Position numbers and translations under genes: made by a program
Notes under the pieces: generated by a model
What the model saw: only the letters and a program-made list of their open reading frames with translations
Databases searched by the model: none
What the model was told of the DNA's origin: nothing
Assembly (NCBI RefSeq): GCF_031128465.2
Contig: NZ_CP155618.1
Coordinates: 3,276,501-3,340,500, forward strand
Length of the DNA stretch: 64,000 nt
Direction of reading: 5' to 3'
Source: Mariniflexile litorale
GTDB lineage: Bacteria; Bacteroidota; Bacteroidia; Flavobacteriales; Flavobacteriaceae
Part shown: piece by piece, positions 25,840-34,038 of the stretch
Position numbering within the stretch: the first letter of the stretch is position 1
Layout: every line of letters begins with the position of its first letter

Positions 25840-26856
25840 TTATTTTTTAATCTGATGAACCCAATAAGCACCACTTATGTCTGTAATTTTAAGAGTATAT
25901 ATTCCTTTAGGTAAGTTTGATAAACTATCATTTTCTAAATTAAGTTTTGCTTTTGCTCCTAAAGGCACAATTAAACTGTGTTTTCCTGGTTTTACTTTAG
26001 CAACATAGTAGTTTGAAATACTCATTTTGTTTAAGGTTGCTAAATCTTCTTGGGTGTATTCTAAAATTGAGTTTTTTTGACTGTCATATAAATGAATACC
26101 TATAACCCAAGCCCCATAAACATCTACTCCTTCGGTTCTAAAGACATTAAAAGTGAGGGTGTTGTTTTGAATTTCACCATTAGTTATTTCAAGTTTTGGT
26201 TTTACCGATTTGTTATGAAGTGTTCCCCAAAGTCCTCCGTGAAATACTTGATTGGTCATTAGGGTCATTCCAAAAATAAATAGTGAACCTATTAATACTA
26301 CTTTAGGAAATACACGCTCTTTAATTGGTAAAATTCCTGAACCTAACCAACTAAACCATTTCTTTTTAGTGAAAGTAAAATGGTGTTTCATTAAATAATT
26401 ATCTACGGAATATTTTCCGCTTCCTGTTAAGAACAAAACAAAACCTGTAGCTATTCCTAACACACCTATTTGCCATTCATCTAAGCAGGTTGTACCTATC
26501 CAACCCGAACCAAGAAGAATACCCATAGCTAAGCCAAATACGCCAATACTCATAATCCGAGTGAATAACCCAAATAGTATAAATAACCCAACAATACCTT
26601 CAACAATGGTAAATATTACCATATTTATCCAAAGTACATCTGGGTTCTCCACCAAGTATTGGATAATAGGTTTTATGCCTAAAGCATTAGGTAAAAAAGC
26701 GTTAAATTTTTCGCCAATATATCCAGTCACTTCAGGATCTAATTTGTCGACTAATACAGTTCTTCTCCAAAATGCCGAAAAATAAGTCCAACCTACTACT
26801 AATCTTAATGCCAGAGCCAAAAGCCCTGCATCATTTTTTATATGTATTGTTTTCAT
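25840..26856 (-). CDS. DoxD/DoxA-like fusion (TQO-type membrane protein)
   Basis: Seen: 338 residues. Residues 1-170 hold four to five membrane helices of the DoxD/DoxX type (LALALRLVVGWTYFSAFWRR, then WINMVIFTIVEGIVGLFILFG). A further helix near 190-205 leads into an extracytoplasmic domain, residues 215-338, that resembles DoxA (NTLTFNVFRTEGVDVYGAWV, GKHSLIVPLGAKAKL, GIYTLKITDISGAYWVHQI). In Acidianus, DoxD and DoxA form thiosulfate:quinone oxidoreductase; fused forms occur in Bacteroidetes with no proven activity. It is the last gene of a DoxX-DsrE-DoxDA operon. Confidence 0.78.
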   Translation of the reverse strand: MKTIHIKNDAGLLALALRLVVGWTYFSAFWRRTVLVDKLDPEVTGYIGEKFNAFLPNALGIKPIIQYLVENPDVLWINMVIFTIVEGIVGLFILFGLFTRIMSIGVFGLAMGILLGSGWIGTTCLDEWQIGVLGIATGFVLFLTGSGKYSVDNYLMKHHFTFTKKKWFSWLGSGILPIKERVFPKVVLIGSLFIFGMTLMTNQVFHGGLWGTLHNKSVKPKLEITNGEIQNNTLTFNVFRTEGVDVYGAWVIGIHLYDSQKNSILEYTQEDLATLNKMSISNYYVAKVKPGKHSLIVPLGAKAKLNLENDSLSNLPKGIYTLKITDISGAYWVHQIKK

Positions 26857-26862
26857 AATGTA

Positions 26863-27285
26863 TTAGATTGTAAGTGTGATAAAACCTTTCTTAGTAAGTT
26901 GAAAGCCATATAAAATACCATTGGGCGTTATTTCAAGATTACTTGGCAATGTTTCTGAATTTATATTAAATTTTGAAAGTGAAATGCCGCATACAAAAAC
27001 GTTTACCTTTTGGGCTTTTGCCTTTTCCAGCAGTGCATTAAAATCTGGATTGTCTGAAATGTCATTAACTGTTTTACCACAAATAATAACATAAAACGCT
27101 CCATATTTTTTCCCGTCTTCTTTTGCCAGTTCATTGGCCGTTAGCAAAACTGGTTTGAGTTGTTGTATGTTTTTTGAAAGCACTAAATAATTATTCTTTT
27201 TAGGGTTAATATGTTGTGCCTGTAATTGAGAGGTTCCAAATAGTAAAAGGAACATTGTTGTTATATATAAGATTGAATTTTTCAT
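26863..27285 (-). CDS. DsrE/F-like sulfur relay family protein, secreted
   Basis: Seen: 140 residues with a signal peptide (LYITTMFLLLFGTSQLQA). The DsrE-type Rossmann-like fold is suggested by YGAFYVIICGKTVND and KAQKVNVFVCGISLSKFNI, where the Cys in VFVCGISL is the conserved active position. DsrE-type proteins carry persulfide sulfur; periplasmic ones occur with DoxX-like membrane proteins. It overlaps the upstream DoxX gene by four bases and precedes the DoxDA gene by 6 bp, so the three are translationally coupled. Confidence 0.75.
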   Translation of the reverse strand: MKNSILYITTMFLLLFGTSQLQAQHINPKKNNYLVLSKNIQQLKPVLLTANELAKEDGKKYGAFYVIICGKTVNDISDNPDFNALLEKAKAQKVNVFVCGISLSKFNINSETLPSNLEITPNGILYGFQLTKKGFITLTI

Positions 27286-27692
27286 TGTTTTTGAATTTTT
27301 AAGTTTGAATTCATACTAAAAAAAAGAAGTCCACCAAGTATGGCTACATTCTTAAAAAGTGGACCTAAAGTTGTCATTTGTCCAACTTGTACAGTTAGCG
27401 TAATGGGAATTAAAACGGCTATTAATACTATTGACGTCATTTTCGTTTTAAAGCCAAGAATTAATGAAATGCCTGCGATTAACATGACTATTCCTGATAG
27501 AATCACAGCTATTTCTGGTGATCCTAGAATATTTCCAATAAAACCCATTGAGGAATTTTCTATTCTGCTCACCGTTTTTTCGGTATTAAAAAAATGATTG
27601 GTGCTTGCTATTATAAAAATTAGGCTAAGCATAATGCGAAGTATAACTACAGATTTGTAGCTAACTTCAAGTGTTTTTTCTTGAAATTTCAT
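27282..27692 (-). CDS. DoxX-like family membrane protein
   Basis: Seen: 136 residues with four membrane helices (SVVILRIMLSLIFIIASTNHFF, EIAVILSGIVMLIAGISLILGF, TSIVLIAVLIPITLTVQ, NVAILGGLLFFSM). The HFFN segment after helix 1 is typical of DoxX proteins. Members are integral membrane parts of redox or thiol-stress systems. First of three coupled genes with DsrE and DoxDA, which suggests sulfur/quinone chemistry at the inner membrane. Confidence 0.78.
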   Translation of the reverse strand: MKFQEKTLEVSYKSVVILRIMLSLIFIIASTNHFFNTEKTVSRIENSSMGFIGNILGSPEIAVILSGIVMLIAGISLILGFKTKMTSIVLIAVLIPITLTVQVGQMTTLGPLFKNVAILGGLLFFSMNSNLKIQKQ

Positions 27693-27765
27693 TTTAGATA
27701 TTTGTAATTGATTGCTATATAGCAGGAATAATAACTGCTTTATGTTTCCTTATTTAGAAAATCAA

Positions 27766-28116
27766 TTACGAATAAACCTTGAGGTTCTGATATAAAATAT
27801 AGAGAGGAACATCAGAAACCTGTTGATTTCTTAATGTATTAAGATTAAAAGAAAGCCTAAGTGAATAGGTCGTAAAATCAAAATGAGAGACTTCCGAAAT
27901 TAGAAAGTCCGGTTGCTGAAAATTTGGTTTTGTGATAGTTTGAATAGTTTCAGAAAACTCAAAAGTCTGGCAATTTGATTCTGAAATTGTAGATTGACTC
28001 TTGTTTAAGACTTTGGTTTGAGGAATCCCTAATTCAGCTTGAATAAAATTCCTAACCTTACAAGGTGAAAGCAATAGTAGCAACACAAGTCCAAAAATAG
28101 ACAAGGTTGAATTCAT
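27766..28116 (-). CDS. Hypothetical protein at head of DoxX operon
   Basis: Seen: 116 residues from the ATG at 28116 (MNSTLSIFGLVLLLLLSP); a start at 28143 would add nine residues. An N-terminal hydrophobic segment then KVRNFIQAELGIPQTKVLNKSQ is reminiscent of small proteins near metal-efflux genes in flavobacteria; nothing catalytic was seen. It is 73 bp upstream of the DoxX gene on the same strand and directly downstream of site s12. Confidence 0.55.
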   Translation of the reverse strand: MNSTLSIFGLVLLLLLSPCKVRNFIQAELGIPQTKVLNKSQSTISESNCQTFEFSETIQTITKPNFQQPDFLISEVSHFDFTTYSLRLSFNLNTLRNQQVSDVPLYILYQNLKVYS

Positions 28117-28195
28117 TTTATTTATTTTACAACTTTCTTTCACTTTGCAAATATAGATACAATTTTTTCGAAATTATGTTATTTTTTTCTTAATG

Positions 28196-28335
28196 AAAGC
28201 TAACGTTTATATGAAATGTTGCGTGTTTGTGTGCGAGGATTTTCCGAAGGAAAATCAGAAGCTAGCAAACAAAGCAACTAACATTGGTTTAGCTAAAACT
28301 AGCAATTTTTTATATACTGCTTGGCAAATCGTTAT
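28196..28335. repeat. attC-like site s12 (family A, complete)
   Basis: AAAGCTAACG at the left, all family A arms, then CTAGCAATTTTTTATATACTG and a degenerate right word CTTGGCAAATCG. Confidence 0.7.
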
Positions 28336-28337
28336 TT

Positions 28338-28844
28338 TTAATTCACGTTTTGTCTTTCACAACCATTAATTCTATTTTCTTTAGTCAGAGTCCAAACGTT
28401 AATTGCTTTATGTTCAAGTTTGTTTTCAGAATCAGGTTCCACCAATTCAATTTCCATAATACATTCAGTAGCAATTTTGTAATCAGAACTTTCTATTAAA
28501 TATCCATTTACATAGATTCCGTTATTTTTTTCAATTCCGAAAAATTCGTTCAATTCAGATTGCGTTTTAAAAGCAGTTTTTTTCTTTAAACTGACAAAAA
28601 TAATTCCGTTTTCAGTCAAATTGAAGAATTTATGCTCTTTCCGGTTTGGTTGGTCTTTCAGAACTCTTATTTCATCAATCAATTCTTTTGTTGTTCCGAT
28701 TGCACTTTTATTGGCAATAATGTATTCTTCAATAATTATTGTTGGACAATTATTTTCTGTCTTTGGTAATTTTACATAGATGTCTTGAGAATATATGTTC
28801 GAAAAAAAGAAAGTAAAAATTAAAGTGAAAATTATTCTGTTCAT
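28338..28844 (-). CDS. Secreted protein of unknown function (cassette gene)
   Basis: Seen: 168 residues from the ATG at 28844, chosen because it starts a normal signal peptide (MNRIIFTLIFTFFFSNIYSQ) while the longer frame from 28883 runs into the repeat. The mature part holds IIEEYIIANKSAIGTTKELIDEIRV and ENGIIFVSLKKK, YVNGYLIESSDYKIA, which suggests an alpha/beta domain with a plug-like or TonB-like sheet, but no family is certain. The right flank word GTTTGCTAAC (28860-28869) matches the degenerate left word TTGGCAAATC poorly. Confidence 0.6.
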   Translation of the reverse strand: MNRIIFTLIFTFFFSNIYSQDIYVKLPKTENNCPTIIIEEYIIANKSAIGTTKELIDEIRVLKDQPNRKEHKFFNLTENGIIFVSLKKKTAFKTQSELNEFFGIEKNNGIYVNGYLIESSDYKIATECIMEIELVEPDSENKLEHKAINVWTLTKENRINGCERQNVN

Positions 28845-28856
28845 ATTTGTTTCGTT

Positions 28857-28975
28857 AATGTTTGCTAACACATGCCTAACCACAATAAAAATAACCCCAT
28901 TGTAGTCATATCGTTTATGTATGCAATATATTACTTTTTAATTAGGAAACCAATGACTTATAGCGCTTGGTTTGT
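28857..28975. repeat. attC-like site s13 (family C)
   Basis: GTTTGCTAACACATGCC, CTAACCACAAT with ATTGTAGTCATATCG, TATGCAATATATTA, and right end TTATAGCGCTTGGTTTG. Confidence 0.6.
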
Positions 28976-29154
28976 ATTGCACTTTTTTATAAAGTTGCCC
29001 TAATTAGTAGACGCTTATGTGTATGGTGCTTACCAAAAAAGCCTTCTAGCTTATGGTTTGTGCTTCAACTTTGTGGGTATGAAGTCGGGAGACTTCGCAT
29101 AGCCATTCTAATTTTTAAGAATCTTTGTTTTTTATAGAACACTTCGTAAAGCGG

Positions 29155-29438
29155 TCGCTACATGAAAACGGCAAAGTACGGTAGAACCCGTATTTGGAAT
29201 GCTCACCCAGTTTCTGGGACTTAGAAAAATTAATACTATAGGAATCAAGCAAGCAAATAAGGTTATGCACATGGCGGCTATGGCTTATAACCTTAAAAAG
29301 TATCTGAAATTCACCCAAAAAAGAGTGAAAAGTGGCGCAGGATTGCTTGCTTTATTATTTTGCTTAAAAAAGAGAGTATACAAGCTCGAAAAATTGTTTT
29401 TAAGGAACTTTAAAATAGCTAACTATAAAGTGACGTAA
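29155..29438 (+). pseudogene. IS1182-like transposase, 3' fragment 1
   Basis: Encodes the last ~80 residues, LTQFLGLRKINTIGIKQANK to NFKIANYKVT, nearly identical to the end of the transposase at 39035-39316. The join to repeat X falls just before the segment, and the GKRQST region has a small deletion. Confidence 0.8.
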
Positions 29439-29445
29439 AAAAACA

Positions 29446-29465
29446 AACTGCCTTAAAAGGCAGTT
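29446..29465 (+). terminator. Hairpin after transposase fragment
   Basis: AACTGCC (29446-29452) and GGCAGTT (29459-29465) with loop TTAAAA; the same hairpin follows the main IS copy near 39320. Confidence 0.7.
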
Positions 29466-29524
29466 ATAGAAGTCTATTTTTATAATTTATTGGCTGGTGC
29501 AACGGTTACCATTGTTGGGCAACG

Positions 29525-29839
29525 TTATTTTTTGTTTTCCAATATTTTTAACAGTTTTTTAGGGTTTTGTCTGTTATCCCAAAATGCTGTGATTATTATT
29601 TCTTTATCATTAAATTTATAGAAAATACTGAAATTTCCAAGTGAAGCTACTCTCGTATCTTTAAAGTCAGTCGCTTTGAAAATTACTGGTTGTTCGGCTA
29701 TTTGCTTTGTTCTTTCCGAAACTAATTTCAAGAGTTTTTTTGAATAGGTATTCGATTTATTTCTTTTCACCCAATATTCTAAAATTCCAACGAATTGAAT
29801 GTCGGCTGTTCGAGTCCAAATTACATTGTGTTTAACCAT
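29525..29839 (-). CDS. ParE/RelE-type toxin (cassette gene)
   Basis: Seen: 104 residues. HNVIWTRTADIQFVGILEYWV at the N-terminus, then KLVSERTKQIAEQPVIFKATDFKDTRVASLGNFSIFYKFNDKEIIITAFWDNRQNPKKLL, is the RelE/ParE fold, with the final strand and basic residues around R-Q-N-P-K. Such toxins cleave mRNA on the ribosome or poison gyrase; the R/F(Y)xF pattern does not settle which. Its start overlaps the antitoxin gene by 19 bp, as is usual. Toxin-antitoxin pairs are typical cargo of chromosomal integron arrays, where they stabilise the cassettes. Confidence 0.85.
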   Translation of the reverse strand: MVKHNVIWTRTADIQFVGILEYWVKRNKSNTYSKKLLKLVSERTKQIAEQPVIFKATDFKDTRVASLGNFSIFYKFNDKEIIITAFWDNRQNPKKLLKILENKK

Positions 29840-30063
29840 TCCAGATTTCTTTTGTCCATAGCTTCTTGAGAAATCAGTTTTCCATTTTTAATATCCTGTT
29901 CACTCATTTCGAGCATAATTTTTTGGTCTTTCGTCAATTCAATAATATCAGATTCCGAAGAACTTGAAGTAATTAATTTGTCTAGAGCGACTAAAAAATC
30001 TTTATTTCTAATGGATAGTATTTTGTCTATCAGTCCGTTTCGTATATTGTCTACTGTTGCCAT
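29821..30063 (-). CDS. Antitoxin of the ParE/RelE pair (cassette gene)
   Basis: Seen: 80 residues. A helical N-terminus (NIRNGLIDKILSIRNKDFLVALDKLI) then an acidic linker and the toxin-binding tail SEQDIKNGKLISQEAMDKRNLEWL. This resembles the short flavobacterial antitoxins that stand before ParE-type toxins. It is the first gene of the pair and overlaps the toxin start. No DNA-binding fold is evident, so autoregulation is uncertain. Confidence 0.78.
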   Translation of the reverse strand: MATVDNIRNGLIDKILSIRNKDFLVALDKLITSSSSESDIIELTKDQKIMLEMSEQDIKNGKLISQEAMDKRNLEWLNTM

Positions 30064-30164
30064 TTTACTTAAATTTAAGTTCTAAATATCCAAAAAATTG
30101 CTCGTTTTTCCTAATCAAAGTAGGCGAGTAGAAGCAATTACTTATAGCCATTGGTGTGTAGCGT
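30064..30164. repeat. attC-like site s14 (short, family C-related)
   Basis: A short palindrome (AATTGCTCG near 30096, GAGTAGAAGCAATT near 30126) ends with ACTTATAGCC-ATTGGTGTGTAGC. The TGTAGC word pairs with GCTACA near 31173. Confidence 0.45.
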
Positions 30165-30166
30165 TA

Positions 30167-31195
30167 TTATTTATTAATCCATTCAATTGCTTGCTCAATG
30201 ACTTTATCCTTATCTGTGCCAATTTCGTCATATGTAAATTCAATTTCAATATCAGGTTTAATTTCTTTTCCAAAAAGTTTGCCGTTTCGGTCGGAATAAA
30301 TAGAACTTGTCAATAAAATCATTGAACCATCACTTAATCTAAAATTTCTATTGCCTGTAGATAAGCCAGCTGTAGGTTTACCGAAACTTTTTGTGTTTTC
30401 TTTTCCGTGAAATGCAGTAACTATAACTTCTCCTGAACTCGCAGTTCTATTGCCTGTCAATATAGCAATTGGATTATTTCTGTTTAAGAGCTCATAGGGT
30501 TTTATGCTTGTTTTTACTATTGTTTTTGAGTTAATTCCAGATTCTCCGTATTCGTAAAACCATTCAGATTTCCTGCCAGAACCATTCATAAAGTATCCGC
30601 ATACTCCGTCATCAATTATTGGTCCTATTCCGGCTAACATAGGCCAACAATTTCCACCTGTATTTTCTCTTAAATCAATAATCCAGCCTTGAATATTTTT
30701 GTTGTCAATTGTCTTTATCAAATTCTGAAGGCTATCGGCATAAGTTCTTAGTGATTTTTTGTCACCTGAACTGACCCCATTCATTTTTAAATATCCAATG
30801 TTATCATTTATGTTTTTACCTGAAAATGTTATAAGTTCATTTTTTGTTTTTGATTTGCTTGTATTTTTCCATTTTTCTACTCTCTCTTTTGTCATTAAAA
30901 AACTATGATTATCTCCCAAATCTCTAAGTATGGATTGAATAATTGGGTAGCAATCTTCAATGGTTTTAGCTTGCTTTACTTTCTCATATGCTTTTGATTT
31001 AATTTTGTCAAAATCGACTGAGTCTTTTCTAATGGAATGTTTTTCTACTATGTTAAATACTTTATTTACATATTTTTCTTGATTGGATAAAGTCTGTTTT
31101 GAAGCCGAACAGCTCCCAATTAAATAGATGATTATTATTAAATAAATGTATCTCACGAACTTGGTTTTAATGCTACAACACATGCCTAACCACAA
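30167..31195 (-). CDS. S41 family peptidase lipoprotein (cassette gene)
   Basis: Seen: up to 342 residues. The lipobox LIGSC follows a strongly hydrophobic stretch. The S41 core shows NIGYLKMNGVSS, GWIIDLRENTGGNCWPM, and NRTASSGEVIVTAFHG with nucleophile Ser, then KSFGKPTAGLSTG with the likely general-base Lys. The first ~13 codons are encoded by the flanking recombination site, so an in-frame GTG a little before the hydrophobic segment (VRYIYLII) is the more natural start inside the cassette. Related in fold and signal to the cassette gene at 23945 but clearly diverged. It probably acts on peptides in the periplasm. Confidence 0.82.
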   Translation of the reverse strand: MWLGMCCSIKTKFVRYIYLIIIIYLIGSCSASKQTLSNQEKYVNKVFNIVEKHSIRKDSVDFDKIKSKAYEKVKQAKTIEDCYPIIQSILRDLGDNHSFLMTKERVEKWKNTSKSKTKNELITFSGKNINDNIGYLKMNGVSSGDKKSLRTYADSLQNLIKTIDNKNIQGWIIDLRENTGGNCWPMLAGIGPIIDDGVCGYFMNGSGRKSEWFYEYGESGINSKTIVKTSIKPYELLNRNNPIAILTGNRTASSGEVIVTAFHGKENTKSFGKPTAGLSTGNRNFRLSDGSMILLTSSIYSDRNGKLFGKEIKPDIEIEFTYDEIGTDKDKVIEQAIEWINK

Positions 31196-31290
31196 TAAAA
31201 ATAACCCCAGTGTAGTTATACCGTTTATGTATGCAATATATTATTTTTAATTAGGAAACCAATGACTTATAGCGCTTGGTTTGTATTGCA
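31173..31290. repeat. attC-like site s15 (family C)
   Basis: GCTACAACACATGCC, CTAACCACAAT, AGTTATACCG, TATGCAATATATTA, TTATAGCGCTTGGTTTG. Almost the same as s13. Confidence 0.6.
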
Positions 31291-31354
31291 CTTTTTTTAT
31301 AAAGTTGCCCTAATTAGTAGGCGCTTATGTGTATGGTGCTTACCAAAAAAGCCT

Positions 31355-31464
31355 TCTAGCCTATGGTTTGTGCCTCAACTTTGTGGGTACGAAGTCGGGA
31401 GACTTCGCATAGCCATTCTAATTTTTAAGAATCTTTGTTTTTTATAGAACACTTTGTAAAGCGG
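31355..31464. repeat. Dispersed repeat X, copy next to transposase fragment 2
   Basis: TGGTTTGTGCCTCAAC, GTACGAAGTCGGGAGACTTC, ending ACACTTTGTAAAGCGG. It joins the IS fragment at the same base as at 29153. Confidence 0.6.
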
Positions 31465-31742
31465 TCGCTACATGAAAGGCAAACGACAAAGTACGGTAGA
31501 ACCCGTATTTGGAACACTCACCCAGTTTCTGGGACTTAGAAAAATTAATACTATAGGAATCAAGCAAGCTAATAAGGTTATGCACATGGCGGCTATGGCT
31601 TATAACCTTAAAAAGTATCTGAAATTCACCCAAAAAAGAGTGAAAAGTGGCGCAGGAATGCTTGCTTTATTATTTTGCTTAAAAAAGAGAGTATACAAGC
31701 TCGAAAAATTGTTTTTAAGGAACTTTAAAATAGCTAATTATA
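31465..31742 (+). pseudogene. IS1182-like transposase, 3' fragment 2
   Basis: The frame opens at 31472 with MKGKRQSTVEPVFGTLTQFL and runs to FKIANY, where it is fused in frame to the tail of a group II intron ORF. The shared left joint with fragment 1 and repeat X shows they descend from one rearranged unit. Confidence 0.8.
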
Positions 31743-31972
31743 GGGACAAGCATACGCTTGGAGTCGAACAAGAATGGGAGGATGGGCAGTAGCCCAAAGC
31801 CCTATATTGGGAACTACGATAACCGTAAAACGATTAAAAATGAGGGGTTATATAAAGTTTAGTCGAATATTACAAAATTGCATCATTACTGAACCGCTAA
31901 GTACGAGGCCCGTACGTACGGTGGTGTGAGAGGCGTAGTGGCGGCTTTTAGGTCGTCACCCGTCTACTCGAT
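31743..31972 (+). mobile_element. Group II intron 3' fragment
   Basis: The last part of a maturase (AYAWSRTRMGGWAVAQSP counterpart, frameshifted) then domains V and VI (CCCGTACGTACGG; GTCGTCACCCGTCTACTCGAT as 3' end). Several percent diverged from the three full introns. The downstream base is T of the core word TACCTGC. Confidence 0.8.
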
Positions 31973-32004
31973 TACCTGCTGCCATTTTTTTTTCAGAAGT
32001 TTCT

Positions 32005-32928
32005 TTATGTTATTTTGTTAAATGTGGTTTTTGTCAGTTCGAGGCTACCATTCCACAGGCTTTTTTGAAAAATCTTGTTATAAGAATCAACAGATGTTTT
32101 AACAACTTTCCCATCCGAGAAATAAATTCCCTTTAAGTCTTTATACTTGTCAGAATACGCAAGGTTTGCTAAATTTCTTCCCGCTTGAGCTGGTGTATGT
32201 ATGTTGCTTTTTAATAGGGTCAAAGCAGGGAATACGTTTTTCCATAAAAATCGCATAACAGGTGAATAAGTTTTGGCAAGTCCTGTTCCTGGTGTCATTC
32301 CTGGGTCATAGGCATTTACCCTAATATTTGTTTTTTTTAATCGTTCTTGTAATTCATAAGTGGTCATTATGTTACACAATTTTGAAGTAGAATACCTTCT
32401 TTGTCCAACTATGTTAGGTTTTTCGGAAGTTTCTTTTGAGAAAGCAAGCTCTTGAACACTGGTATAAATTGGTGGTTCTATGGGTGTTTTAAGTGCTGGG
32501 TCGTGTGTTTCGCTAGATGTGAATGTTATGTGCCCTTCATTTTTCATAAAGGGTAATAATTGCATAGTCAAGGCAAACGAACCAAGATGATTTACACCAA
32601 ATGTCTGTTCAAATCCATCTGCCGTATATTGTGTTTCGCCAATATTCTGTACTCCTGCATTATTTATCAAGATAGAAATGGAGTTGTTTTTTTCTTTGGC
32701 AAATGATTCAGAGAACTTTCTTATAGATTCTAAAGAAGCCAAATCCAATTCCAAGCATTTTAGGTTTTTATGACCTGTCCTGTCTTTTATTTTTTCTATT
32801 ATGTCTTTTCCTGCTCCAATATTTCTGGCTGGAATGATAATTTGTTCGTTCTTAGCCATTCGAGCCATTTGTAAAGCACACTCAAAGCCAATTCCACTGG
32901 TTGCTCCTGTAATAATTATTGAATCCAT
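32005..32928 (-). CDS. SDR family oxidoreductase (cassette gene)
   Basis: Seen: 307 residues from the ATG at 32928 (MDSIIITGATSGIGFECALQ); a longer frame adds 11 residues with no support. Motifs: TGATSGIG, a LDLASLESIRKF acidic stretch, NNAGVQN, catalytic Ser in TFTSSETHD and YSTSKLCN with Tyr-Lys. It resembles the retinol dehydrogenase/protochlorophyllide reductase-like SDR branch. The upstream gene is a Crp-type regulator. Both lie between TACCTGC (31973-31979) and GCAGGTAAC (33677-33685), so they form a two-gene cassette. Confidence 0.86.
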   Translation of the reverse strand: MDSIIITGATSGIGFECALQMARMAKNEQIIIPARNIGAGKDIIEKIKDRTGHKNLKCLELDLASLESIRKFSESFAKEKNNSISILINNAGVQNIGETQYTADGFEQTFGVNHLGSFALTMQLLPFMKNEGHITFTSSETHDPALKTPIEPPIYTSVQELAFSKETSEKPNIVGQRRYSTSKLCNIMTTYELQERLKKTNIRVNAYDPGMTPGTGLAKTYSPVMRFLWKNVFPALTLLKSNIHTPAQAGRNLANLAYSDKYKDLKGIYFSDGKVVKTSVDSYNKIFQKSLWNGSLELTKTTFNKIT

Positions 32929-33011
32929 ATTTTTTTGTTTTCTATTAAAATGATGAAGCAAAGTTCAGCACTTCAAAAGCAAAAACTTTTGCCATTTGGC
33001 AAATTATGAAT

Positions 33012-33578
33012 TCAGATGCTTTTTCGAATCCTGCTTAATGATGATTGCGTGATTCCTAAATAAGAAGCGAGATAGGAAAGCGGAATTCTGTTGGCTAAAT
33101 TCGGAAACTTTTCTAAAAAACTAAGATACCTTGTTTTGGCATCTTCGGCTAACATGGGGCTTAGTTTATTTACCTTTTCAACCAATGCTTTTTCGGTTAT
33201 TTTATTGATAATGCCGTCCCACTGAATGATAGTAGCTGACAAATGGTTGAGTGATTCTGTAGAAAATACAAGTAGTGTGCAATCTGTTACAGCCTGTACA
33301 TATTCTGAAGAGGGGATCTTTTGATTGAAGCTATTTATGTCCACTGCAAAATTGTTCTCATCAACAAAATATTTGGTGATTTCATCCCCTTCGCTGTTAT
33401 AGTAACATACTCGTAAAATTCCTTCTTCAATAAAAGCTACTTGTTTTGGTATTTTTCCTGCTTCGGAAAAGTAATCGCCCTTTTTCAACTCCAATACCTG
33501 TGCTTTTCTCTTTATCAAGTCAATTTGCTGTTGATTTAACTGCCCAAATTCCAACAGATAGTTTATTAATTTGTCCAT
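33012..33578 (-). CDS. Crp/Fnr family transcriptional regulator (cassette gene)
   Basis: Seen: 188 residues from the ATG at 33578 (MDKLINYLLEFGQLNQQQID). An effector-like barrel (KKGDYFSEAGKIPKQVAFIEEGILRVCYYNSEGDEIT) and a C-terminal HTH (LSYLASYLGITQSSLSRIRKS) are clear. Its neighbour downstream is an SDR. This regulator plus SDR unit mirrors the one at 20537-21903. It is probably the specific regulator of the SDR. Confidence 0.86.
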   Translation of the reverse strand: MDKLINYLLEFGQLNQQQIDLIKRKAQVLELKKGDYFSEAGKIPKQVAFIEEGILRVCYYNSEGDEITKYFVDENNFAVDINSFNQKIPSSEYVQAVTDCTLLVFSTESLNHLSATIIQWDGIINKITEKALVEKVNKLSPMLAEDAKTRYLSFLEKFPNLANRIPLSYLASYLGITQSSLSRIRKSI

Positions 33579-33676
33579 AGTCACAAAGATTGTCATTGCA
33601 TTTTATTCGGAATTTGTCAAATGGCAAAAAGGTTGATTGATTTTGGTTTTGCTCCATTTGGACAGGTTCTCTGGTT

Positions 33677-33832
33677 GCAGGTAACGTTTATAAGATTAGT
33701 GGCGTGTTTAAGCACCTAATTTAGTAAATAAAAACCGAATAGAAAATCCGCGAGGATTTTCGTAAGTAGGCTAGAACTTAATGACATTAGGCTATAACTA
33801 GCAATGAATTATACACGGCTTATGTGCATACT
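33677..33832. repeat. attC-like site s16 (family B)
   Basis: GCAGGTAACGTTTATAAG, GGCGTGTTTAAGCACC, apical GAAAATCCGCGAGGATTTTC, CTAGCAATGAATTATACACG. The right core word is degenerate (CTTATGTGC). Confidence 0.7.
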
Positions 33833-34038
33833 GCATTCAATAGTATTAATCTTTTTGAAAATTGTCCATGCTATAGTAATAGATATCCATTCCATAGTCT
33901 TTCATTCCTTCTCAAATTTGCGGTGTAACAAAAACATAATAAAAGATGAAAACTAAATTTCCATTAAAATTATGACTCCTAGTTCTAATTCTAGGCTTTA
34001 CAATTCAAACATTTTCAAAAACTAAAAACACAAACATT

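Larger units (their letters stand above)
28976..29524. other. Remnant-filled stretch before the toxin-antitoxin cassette
   Basis: Holds remains of repeat X (29045-29153, with GAAGTCGGGAGACTTC) followed by the 3' third of an IS1182-like transposase and the IS end GGTGCAACGGTTACC. Confidence 0.6.
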
